Assembly: GCA_036841525.1 (NCBI GenBank)
Contig: DAITVZ010000124.1
Span: 1 to 8,291 of the forward strand
Source of the DNA: JAAYEA01 sp012689325
GTDB taxonomy: Bacteria; Chloroflexota; Anaerolineae; JAAYEA01
Length of the DNA: 8,291 nucleotides
Reading direction: 5' to 3'
This document shows positions 1-5,873 of the stretch, one piece after another. How positions within the stretch are numbered: the first letter of the stretch is position 1; every line of letters starts with the position of its first letter. A program made the position numbers and the translations under genes. Below the pieces are notes generated by a model, which made no database searches, was not told the DNA's origin, and saw nothing but the letters and a program-made list of their open reading frames with translations.

Positions 1-266
1 GCTTGCGGCGAGGACGCCGGCGCTGAAGACAGCGCTTGCGGCGAGGACGCCGGCGGCGTGGACGCCGCTTGAGGCGTGTCGCTGGGCGCCGCAGTCACCG
101 TCGGTCGGGCCGACACGCCGGTGGCGGCTGATACGGCGCGGGCCGTGGCGGTGAGGCCCAGCAGGTCGCTGTCGTTGGCGGTAGGGGTGGGAGTGGCCGC
201 GGGGCCGCAGCCCGCCAGCAAGATCACCAGGGCGCAGAGCGCCCAAAGCAGCTTATGTCGTCGCAT
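1..266 (-). CDS. Putative lipoprotein, N-terminal part (cut by window edge)
   Basis: An open frame of 88 codons begins at the ATG at 266-264 and continues without a stop through the left edge. The start is MRRHKLLWALCALVILLAGC: a basic n-region, a hydrophobic core and a clean lipobox L17-A18-G19-C20, so Cys20 should be lipidated and the protein anchored on the outer face of the membrane. A GGAGGG ribosome-binding site lies at 276-271, four bases before the ATG, and a good promoter sits at 312-340. After Cys20 comes a low-complexity stretch (GPAATPTPT, then Ala/Ser/Thr/Pro-rich), typical of a flexible tether before a folded domain that would lie beyond the window. An 11-residue repeat containing PASSPQA is visible at the DNA level, at 1-22 and 34-55. 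The function cannot be told from this part; a substrate-binding lipoprotein is possible but not shown. Confidence 0.85.
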   Translation of the reverse strand, partial: MRRHKLLWALCALVILLAGCGPAATPTPTANDSDLLGLTATARAVSAATGVSARPTVTAAPSDTPQAASTPPASSPQALSSAPASSPQ

Positions 267-311
267 GTGTCCCTCCAGACCGGGCCAGGATGCGCCGGGG
301 CAACCGATCTC

Positions 312-340
312 AGCATATCACCCAACGCGCGCGGTGTCAA
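312..340 (-). promoter_or_regulatory. Sigma70-type promoter of the lipoprotein gene
   Basis: On the minus strand a perfect -35 box TTGACA (340-335) is followed after 17 bases by TATGCT (317-312), which matches TATAAT at four of six positions. It lies about 45 bases upstream of the lipoprotein start codon, with no competing gene between. The inference rests on box match and spacing only. Confidence 0.65.
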
Positions 341-368
341 GCACCAGCGCCGAAGGCGAGATCCCCCC

Positions 369-985
369 TTGCCCGCCTTACCAAGGGGGGGTAGGGGGGA
401 TTCCCCGCCGGGCGGCATGGAACGCTGGGCCGATGCGTCCCCATGGCGCCAGGCGGGGTACCTCGGCGGACCTCGGATGGGCGCCCATGCTCAGAGCGGA
501 CTCCTCAAGCCCGATTCCATCGGGCGCTGCCGAGTAGCACGGCGACGAGTCGCCGTGCTCTTGCCCCCCTTACCAAGGGGGGTAGGAGGGATTCCCCGCC
601 GGGCGGCATGGAACGCTGGGCCGATGCGTCCCCATGGCGCCAGGCGGGGTACCTCGGCGGACCTCGGATGGGCGCCCATGCTCAGAGCGGACTCCTCAAG
701 CCCGATTCCATCGGGCGCTGCCGAGTAGCACGGCGACTCGTCGCCGTGCTCTTGCCCCCCTTACCAAGGGGGGTAGGGGGGATTTCCCGCCGGGCGGCAT
801 GGAACGCTGGGCCGATGCGTCCCCATGGCGCCAGGCGGGGTACCTCGGCGGACCTCGGATGGGCGCCCATGCTCAGAGCGGACTCCTCAAGCCCGATTCC
901 ATCGGGCGCTGCCGAGTAGCACGGCGACTCGTCGCCGTGCTCTTGCCCCCCCTTACCAATGGGGGTAGGGGGATTCCCCGCCGGG
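369..985. repeat. Tandem array of a 191-bp hairpin-rich repeat, 3.2 copies
   Basis: Copies run about 369-560 (192 bp, one extra G), 561-751 (191), 752-942 (191) and a 43-base stub 943-985; the frame of reference is arbitrary. Copies differ at only a few positions, so duplication is recent or the copies are homogenised. Each unit holds several inverted repeats. One has arms CCCCCCTT and AAGGGGGG around ACC (564-582 in copy 2; mutated in copy 1 and the stub). Another is the 12-bp palindrome ATGGGCGCCCAT. A third has arms GCCCGAT and ATCGGGC (509-525, 700-716, 891-907). The fourth has 11-bp arms AGCACGGCGAC and GTCGCCGTGCT around two bases (536-559, 727-750, 918-941). Frames read through it change from copy to copy because 191 is not a multiple of three, so it is not coding. 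No transposase is present. The left flank 341-368 has nothing recognisable beyond an extra CCCCCCTT. Confidence 0.95.
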
Positions 986-1224
986 CCGAGGCTGAGCCTC
1001 GCCCTGGAGTCCGAGGCTGAGCCNNNNNNNNNNNNNNNNNNNNNNNNNNNNNNNNNNNNNNNNNNNNNNNNNNNNNNNNNNNNNNNNNNNNNNNNNNNNN
1101 NNNNNNNNNNNNNNNNNNNNNNNTCGCCGTGGAAACCGAGGCTGAGCCTCGCCGTGGAAACCGAGGCTGAGCCTCGCCGTGGAAACCGAGGCTGAGCCTC
1201 GCCCTGAAGGCCGAGGCTTTAGCC
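986..1224. repeat. Tandem array of a 25-bp palindromic unit, interrupted by a gap
   Basis: The unit is CCGAGGCTGAGCCTCG followed by a nine-base spacer (CCGTGGAAA in the commonest form, CCCTGGAGT or CCCTGAAGG at the edges). Complete units are at 986-1010, 1136-1160, 1161-1185 and 1186-1210; partial ones flank the gap (1011-1023 and 1124-1135), and a decayed one starts at 1211. Each unit carries a 7-bp stem with one loop base, CGAGGCT and AGCCTCG around G, for example 1137-1151. A period of 25 is out of frame for translation. There are no unique spacers, so it is not a CRISPR array. True copy number is unknown because of the N run. From about 1225 to the promoter at 1297 I see no feature. Confidence 0.93.
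1024..1123. other. Assembly gap, 100 N
   Basis: Exactly 100 consecutive N, the customary placeholder for a scaffold gap of unknown size. It lies inside the 25-bp array, with repeat sequence on both sides, so the likely cause is failure to assemble a longer array. Any element inside the gap is invisible, and coordinates to the right may not be true genomic distances. Confidence 0.97.
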
Positions 1225-1296
1225 GGATTCGGCGCACCCAACCCCGCCTAAAGGCTCGACCTCCGCCACGCGAGACGACCTCCGCCCTGGGCGGCT

Positions 1297-1325
1297 TTGC
1301 CAACGCCGCGGGACCGTACTAGACT
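1297..1325 (+). promoter_or_regulatory. Possible promoter of the M81 peptidase gene
   Basis: TTGCCA (1297-1302, five of six matches to TTGACA), a 17-base spacer, then TAGACT (1320-1325, four of six matches to TATAAT). It ends 54 bases before the ATG at 1380. It is weaker than the minus-strand promoters in this window; such matches can arise by chance. Confidence 0.45.
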
Positions 1326-1379
1326 GGGGATGGTATCTATTCTGCGAAATCCGCGTCTCATCTACAGGAGAGGTCTCCG

Positions 1380-2816
1380 ATGAAGATCCTGGTCGCATCC
1401 ATCGGCCACGAATCCAACACCTTTAGCCCCCTGCCCACCCGCTGGGCGGATTTCACCGTCCGCCGCGGCGACGCGCTGCTGGACACGGCGGCGCTGGGCG
1501 ATAACGCGCTGGCCGGCATCGTGGACACGCTGCGCGGCGCGGGGGTGGAGCTGGTCCCCGCCATCCACGCCTCGGCGCTGCCCGGCGGGCTGGTCCAGCG
1601 CGACGCCTACGACCGGCTCCGCGCGGGGCTGCTGGAGCGCGCCGCCGAGGCTCAGGGCGCCTGCATATTCCTGCACGGCGCCATGGTCGCCGAGGGCGTC
1701 GAGACCGCCGACGCCAGCCTCGTCTGCGCGCTGCGCGAGGCGCTGGGGCCCGGCGCGCCCATCGCCGTGGCCATGGACATGCACGGCAACGTCACCGCCG
1801 ACTGGGTCCGCTGCGCCGACGCCATCCGCGCCTACCATACCGCCCCCCACGTGGACCAATCCGCCACCGGCGCCGCCGCCGCGCGGATGATGCTGCGCAT
1901 GCTCCGCGAGGGGTTGCGCCCCTCCATCGGTTTCGTCAAGCTGCCGCTGATGTACCCCGGCGAGTTCGCCCGCACCGACTCGGAGCCGATGGGGAGCATC
2001 ATGCGGCTGGTGGCCGAGATCGAGGCGCTCCCCGGCGTCCTCTCCGCCTCGCTGATCAAGACCCACTCCTGGAGCGACGTCTATGACAAGGGCATCAGCG
2101 CGGTGGTGGTGGCCGAGGGGGCCGCGCTGGCGCAGGCCCAGGCCGCCCGGCTCGCCGCGGCCTTTTGGGAGCGCCGCTACGACTTTCCCAAGAGCGTGGA
2201 GGCCTACCCGCCCGACGAGGCGATCGCGGTCGCGCTGGGCGCCGCCGGGCAGCCGGTCTTTCTCTCCGATTCGGGCGACAACCCCACCGCCGGCGGCACC
2301 TCGGACGTGCCGGCGCTGCTGGGGCGGCTGCTGGCCCGCCGCGCGCCCAGCGCGCTGGTCTGCGGCTTTTGGGACGCCGAGGCCGTCCGCGCCTGCCATG
2401 CCGCCGGCGTCGGCGCGATGGTCCAGACCACCCTCGGCGGCAAGGTGGACCGCGCCAACGGCGCGCCGCTGCCGGTGACGGGGACGGTGCGGCGGCTGGC
2501 GGAGGGGGATTTCTACCGCGGCGGCTCGCGGCTGGCCGTGCTGCGCGTGAGCGGGGTGGACGTGCTCCTCTCGGAGGAGCGCATCGCCGTCACCGACCCG
2601 GCCCAGTTGCGCCGCCTGGGGCTGGAGCCGCTAGAGTACAAGATCGTGGTGATGAAACAGGGGTACCTGTTCCCCGAGTTCGAGGCGCTCAGCGTCCGCT
2701 CGATCCTGGCGCTCTCGCCGGGGGCCACCCATTGCGACCTGACGCAACTGCCCTTCCGGCGGGTGCGCCGCCCGATCTATCCGCTGGACGCCGACACGAC
2801 CTGGTCGCCGGGGTGA
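1380..2816 (+). CDS. M81 family metallopeptidase (MlrC-like)
   Basis: A 478-residue protein recognised as the M81/MlrC family, named after the enzyme that degrades linearised microcystin; natural substrates of most members are unknown. Family marks in order are HESNTFSP (10-17), LHGAM (98-102), DMHGN (133-137), YHTAPHVD (152-159), TDSEPM (199-204), a C-terminal-domain signature SDSGDNPTAGGTSD (296-309) and EYKIVVMKQGY (419-429). D133, H135 and H157 have the spacing I would expect of metal ligands (inference from the family). The length is usual for an intact member. There is no signal peptide or membrane segment, so it should act in the cytoplasm. An AGGAGAGG site at 1366-1373, six bases before the ATG, fixes the start. 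It looks monocistronic: repeats lie on both sides and no transporter gene adjoins, so the substrate cannot be guessed from context. Confidence 0.92.
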   Translation: MKILVASIGHESNTFSPLPTRWADFTVRRGDALLDTAALGDNALAGIVDTLRGAGVELVPAIHASALPGGLVQRDAYDRLRAGLLERAAEAQGACIFLHGAMVAEGVETADASLVCALREALGPGAPIAVAMDMHGNVTADWVRCADAIRAYHTAPHVDQSATGAAAARMMLRMLREGLRPSIGFVKLPLMYPGEFARTDSEPMGSIMRLVAEIEALPGVLSASLIKTHSWSDVYDKGISAVVVAEGAALAQAQAARLAAAFWERRYDFPKSVEAYPPDEAIAVALGAAGQPVFLSDSGDNPTAGGTSDVPALLGRLLARRAPSALVCGFWDAEAVRACHAAGVGAMVQTTLGGKVDRANGAPLPVTGTVRRLAEGDFYRGGSRLAVLRVSGVDVLLSEERIAVTDPAQLRRLGLEPLEYKIVVMKQGYLFPEFEALSVRSILALSPGATHCDLTQLPFRRVRRPIYPLDADTTWSPG

Positions 2817-2835
2817 AAGCGCGCGGGCACGGATC

Positions 2836-3041
2836 GGACCGGATATCCACCACGAAACACACCAAATACACGAAAGGTGACCCGGCCTTTGCCGGTTCGT
2901 GTGGTTCGTGTGTTTCGTGGTTCCAGCTCCTGGCTCTGGTGGACGTCGGGATTGGACCGGATATCCACCACGAAACACACCAAATACACAAAAGATGGCC
3001 CGGCCTTTGCCGGTTCGTGTGTTTCGTGGTTCCAGCTCTTG
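2836..3041. repeat. Two direct copies of a palindromic CACGAAACACAC repeat
   Basis: The 299-base gap between the M81 gene and the next gene is mostly this. Copies begin with GGACCGGATATCCACCACG at 2836 and 2954, an offset of 118 bases. Each is itself an inverted repeat: CCACGAAACACAC at 2850-2862 pairs with GTGTGTTTCGTGG at 2908-2920, and likewise 2968-2980 with 3017-3029. A small hairpin lies at the centre, arms CCGGC and GCCGG around CTTT (2882-2895 in the first copy). The second copy lacks several bases of the right arm. A shared variant is the core of the terminator at 5784-5873. Similar ACGAAA repeats are scattered in many bacterial genomes. A role in ending transcription of the M81 gene is possible, but there is no T run after the stems. 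Confidence 0.9.
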
Positions 3042-3066
3042 CTTTTCGCAGCGGAGCCATCCGGGG

Positions 3067-3084
3067 GCGGCGTTTGCACGCCGC
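3067..3084. repeat. Short hairpin upstream of the secreted-protein gene
   Basis: GCGGCGT and ACGCCGC form a perfect 7-bp stem around TTGC, ending 31 bases before the ATG at 3116 and upstream of its ribosome-binding site. If transcribed it would fold in the 5' leader. There is no T run, so it is not a terminator; a role is not shown. I found no convincing promoter for the gene in this gap. Confidence 0.4.
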
Positions 3085-3115
3085 ATCCGTGTACGCATTT
3101 TGAGGGGAGGTTGCC

Positions 3116-4675
3116 ATGTCCAACCAAGTTAGCGTTGGGAGCCGTGTCCCCGCTTCCGACCTAGGCGCGCGCGCAAGAGGCCGCAGCAATCGTCATGGCC
3201 GTATCTGGGCCTGCCTGCTGCTCCTGGGGATCTGCGCCGGGTTGCTTGCGCTCGCGCTTCCCGCGCCGGCCCTGGCCGACGGCGGCCCGGTCCTCGTCCT
3301 GCTGGACGGGCGATTCGAGGCCCGCGGGTACCGCCAGGATGGCGTCTATTACATCGCCATCACCGCCAGCCCCTCGGTCCAGTGGCCGCTCTACGACCTG
3401 CGCGCCTTGGGGGTGGACCTGACCCCCGCCCAGCTCGACCACCTGGCCATGAGCCCGTACGAGTGGACCGTGGACTCGCCGGACCCCGCCCTTTTCGCCG
3501 CCGTGGGACGCCAGTACGCCAACGAGTGGCTCCTGACCGGCGGCCTGGACCCCACCCTGGGCACGCGCTACCGGCTGCGGCACCAGGGCCTGTGGGCGGA
3601 GGCGCTGGGCTATTACGGCGCCGCGCACCCCGCGCCCGACACCACCCATGTCTTTCGCTTCGCCTTCGACCAGGAGATGGCCCTCGAGTCGGTGCGCGTG
3701 GCGATCGATGCGCGCGGCCCCTTCGCCGACGTGGATTCGCAGGTGGACGCGGGGCTGCTCCTCTTCGCGCCGCCGGCCACGCCCTCGCCCACCAGGACGC
3801 GCACGCGCCCGCCCACCACCACCAAGGTGCCGACGGGGACGGCCACTCGCACCGCCACCAAAACCCCCACCGCGACGCCGACGTCGTCCGCGACACCGAC
3901 GTCGTCCTCGACACCGACGGCCACGCCCACCCGCACCGGGACCGCTACCCCCACGGCGACCGCGTCCGTCACGCCGACCTGGACCCACACGCCCACCCCC
4001 ACCGCGTACAAGGCGTGCTATACCTCTCGCGCGGAGGAGGTGCTCCTGTACAAGGTGGAGGAGTCGCTCTTTAGGCCATACGCGGTCACGCCGGGGGTCC
4101 CCGCGGACGCCAGCCTGCTCGCGCTGACGCCGATCCCCGCGCCTCCGGCGCCGGCGGGCTGGAACCAGCCGGGCTATGCGCCGGGCGCGGGTTGGCGGCC
4201 CGCGGATCGGGTCTATTGGCCGGTCTGGGAAGCCTACCCCTGGCGCCCCTACCCGCCCCACGCCGACATCCTGGGCGTCCAGGGCGAGGACGGCCCGGAG
4301 GGGATCGATGGCACGACGCACCTCCTCCGCGGCCAGGTGACCCTGCATGCGCCGGCGGCCGGCTGGCGGGTCACCAGCGCCCTCCTCCGCACCTGGAGCG
4401 ACAACCGCGCCAACTGGTACTGGGACGGCCAATTGATTCGCCAGAACGTGCAAGGCCCCATGGGCACGGAGGACGGGGCCGGGGAGCCCGTCGGCTGGCT
4501 GGAGCTCTACCCGGAACATGTGGGCGCGCTGGGCGGCGTCTACCAGTTGGCCATCCAGAACAGCAACGACTATTGGTACATCCCCAACCCGCAGGGCACG
4601 GCCTGGGAGGTCTGCGTCTGGTGGGAGCGGCGGCCGGTGGGCCCGTATCTGCCGCTGGTTCTCAAGGCGCCCTGA
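3116..4675 (+). CDS. Secreted two-domain protein with Thr-Pro linker and LPLVLK tail
   Basis: 519 residues; I do not recognise a named family. A basic 29-residue n-region precedes a hydrophobic core at about 30-50, and the ALA at 52-54 followed by DGG is a good signal peptidase I site, so export is likely. Then come an N-terminal domain (about 55-218; aromatic and acidic, with strands such as VLVLLDGRFEARGY), a linker of TPT/TRT/TSS repeats (about 219-297) and a Trp/Tyr-rich C-terminal domain (about 298-505; NWYWDG, DYWYIPNPQG, WEVCVWWE), probably a beta-sandwich. The chain ends GPYLPLVLKAP, like two other proteins in this window. GAGGGGAGG at 3102-3110, five bases before the ATG, supports the start. 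The next gene begins 39 bases downstream, suggesting one transcript. A surface or extracellular structural or binding role is inference; no catalytic motif was found. Confidence 0.85.
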   Translation: MSNQVSVGSRVPASDLGARARGRSNRHGRIWACLLLLGICAGLLALALPAPALADGGPVLVLLDGRFEARGYRQDGVYYIAITASPSVQWPLYDLRALGVDLTPAQLDHLAMSPYEWTVDSPDPALFAAVGRQYANEWLLTGGLDPTLGTRYRLRHQGLWAEALGYYGAAHPAPDTTHVFRFAFDQEMALESVRVAIDARGPFADVDSQVDAGLLLFAPPATPSPTRTRTRPPTTTKVPTGTATRTATKTPTATPTSSATPTSSSTPTATPTRTGTATPTATASVTPTWTHTPTPTAYKACYTSRAEEVLLYKVEESLFRPYAVTPGVPADASLLALTPIPAPPAPAGWNQPGYAPGAGWRPADRVYWPVWEAYPWRPYPPHADILGVQGEDGPEGIDGTTHLLRGQVTLHAPAAGWRVTSALLRTWSDNRANWYWDGQLIRQNVQGPMGTEDGAGEPVGWLELYPEHVGALGGVYQLAIQNSNDYWYIPNPQGTAWEVCVWWERRPVGPYLPLVLKAP

Positions 4676-4714
4676 GCCGCTGGCGGGCCCTGCCGGACGA
4701 GATAGGAGGCTGTC

Positions 4715-5773
4715 ATGGCGAAAGCGGCGGACCGTGTCCTGTTTCAGCGCCAGAGCGAGCCCCGCGAGGGCGCCTTCACCTTCCTGGTCCCCCAGGGCTG
4801 GACGGTGGAGGGAGGCATCGTGCGCGCCGACCACCTGCGCCAGGTGGTGAACGCCCAGAGCATCGAGGCCAAGCTCGACCTGGCCGTCATGGCCGACGCC
4901 GCCGGGCGGGTGATGTTCCGCTGGTGCCCGGCGGTGAAATACTCGGACCCGCGCCACGTCCTCACGGCGCAGATGGGTTGGATGCCGGTGGGGAGCGTCT
5001 ACCAGGGCACGCTCCTCTACCCGGCCATGCCCGCGGCCCAGTTCATCGAGCAGATGCTCTTTCCCTGGGCGCACCCGCAGGGGCAAGACGCCCGGGTCAT
5101 CGAGGAAAAGCCGCACCAGGACAAGGCCCAAGAGGCCTGGCAGCGCAGCGTCTCCGGCGGCGGCCTGCAAACCGTCGTCTATGACGCCGCCTCGGTCACC
5201 TATACCTACGCCGAGGGCGGGGTCCGCTTCAAGGAGACGGCCTACACCCTCATCGAGTCGCTGGGCCAGGCCGCCGCCGGCCTCTGGACCAACCTGAACA
5301 CCGTCTATTGGCGCGCGCCCGAGGCCGAGTTCGACGACTGGGCGCCGGTGTTGCGGCGCATCCGCGAGTCGGACCAGGCCAACCCGCGCTGGCTGGCCGA
5401 GGAGCGGGTCAGCCAGGAGGTCTTGAGCATGGCCTTTGCCAACGCCCAGGCCGCCGAGCGTTACCGCGCCCAGCGCGCGCTGGAGGTGCAGCGCCAGATC
5501 CAAAGCGAGCTGCAGCAGATGCTCGATCACAAGCGGCAGGTCCAGTCGGACATCCGCTACGACCAGAACCTGGCCCTGCGCGGTCAGGAGGAGTACTATA
5601 ACCCCGTGCTGGAGCGGCACGAGTACGCCACCAACGCGTGGCAGCACCGCTGGGTGAACAAGGACGGGCTCGAGTTTTACACCAATTGCGAGGGCGACGA
5701 CCCCAACCGCGACGAGCTGGGCGGCCGCCGCGACTGGCAGCGCAGCCCGGTGGACCGCCAATACCCGCGTTAG
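4715..5773 (+). CDS. Conserved-looking protein of unknown function, apparently cytoplasmic
   Basis: 352 residues with no signal peptide, membrane segment, Thr-Pro linker or LPL tail, unlike its neighbours. It opens with EGAFTFLVPQGWTVEGG (18-34), a start I associate with an uncharacterised bacterial family and which recalls the strand pattern of PsbP/Mog1-like folds (weak inference). An alpha/beta region follows to about 215 (VVYDAASVTYTYAEGGVRFKE, split here by position 154-174). Residues about 228-292 are helical and Gln/Glu/Arg-rich, a probable coiled coil. A tail has HRWVNKDG (311-318), YTN, DDPN (328-331) and DWQRSP (340-345). AGGAGG at 4704-4709, five bases before the ATG, fixes the start. 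It lies 39 bases after the secreted-protein gene, without a terminator between, so the two probably share a transcript. It converges on the next gene across the terminator at 5784-5873. No function is claimed. Confidence 0.82.
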   Translation: MAKAADRVLFQRQSEPREGAFTFLVPQGWTVEGGIVRADHLRQVVNAQSIEAKLDLAVMADAAGRVMFRWCPAVKYSDPRHVLTAQMGWMPVGSVYQGTLLYPAMPAAQFIEQMLFPWAHPQGQDARVIEEKPHQDKAQEAWQRSVSGGGLQTVVYDAASVTYTYAEGGVRFKETAYTLIESLGQAAAGLWTNLNTVYWRAPEAEFDDWAPVLRRIRESDQANPRWLAEERVSQEVLSMAFANAQAAERYRAQRALEVQRQIQSELQQMLDHKRQVQSDIRYDQNLALRGQEEYYNPVLERHEYATNAWQHRWVNKDGLEFYTNCEGDDPNRDELGGRRDWQRSPVDRQYPR

Positions 5774-5783
5774 GCGGGGAGTG

Positions 5784-5873
5784 AACCACGAAATACACCA
5801 AATACACGAAAACAGGATAGGATCGCTCCGGTCCTATCCTGTTTTTTTCGTGTGTTTCGTGTATTTCGTGGTT
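5784..5873. terminator. Bidirectional terminator in a 90-bp inverted repeat
   Basis: The core stem pairs CAGGATAGGA (5813-5822) with TCCTATCCTG (5832-5841) around nine bases, followed by seven T (5842-5848): a standard Rho-independent terminator for the plus-strand genes. Four A at 5809-5812 give a T run on the minus strand, so it can also stop the converging gene. Outside the core, AACCACGAAATACAC (5784-5798) pairs perfectly with GTGTATTTCGTGGTT (5859-5873), and the ACGAAA/TTTCGT material between pairs imperfectly. The outer arms belong to the same repeat class as 2836-3041. The stop codon of the minus-strand gene (5872-5874) overlaps the last two bases of the right arm. Confidence 0.85.

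Noticed and set aside
369..985. Insertion sequence or transposon
   Set aside because: No transposase frame, no paired terminal repeats around a cargo and no target duplication could be seen. A non-autonomous palindromic element remains possible.
76..1020. Plus- and minus-strand frames running through the 191-bp array
   Set aside because: The unit length is not a multiple of three, so the same DNA is read in a new frame in each copy and the frames overlap one another. No ribosome-binding sites or codon pattern support translation.
986..1224. CRISPR array
   Set aside because: The 25-bp units abut one another and carry no unique spacers, and no cas gene is present.
1362..2399. Minus-strand frame of 345 codons opposite the M81 gene
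   Set aside because: The plus strand has clear M81 family motifs over the same bases. The antisense product is Gly/Ala/Arg/His-rich without motifs.
2836..3041. CRISPR array or attachment sites at the ACGAAA repeats
   Set aside because: There are only two copies, each is itself a long palindrome, the sequence between them is mostly homologous rather than spacer-like, and no integrase is present.
4643..4672. LPXTG-type sortase signal at the C-terminus
   Set aside because: The tail is LPLVLKAP at the very end, with no following membrane segment and no basic tail of the usual arrangement, so it is not a standard sortase substrate.
3161..5761. Very long minus-strand open frame (866 codons)
   Set aside because: It lies antisense to two well-supported plus-strand genes. 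Its product is low-complexity Arg/Gly/His/Val-rich, and it has no recognisable motif. Long antisense frames are expected in very GC-rich DNA.
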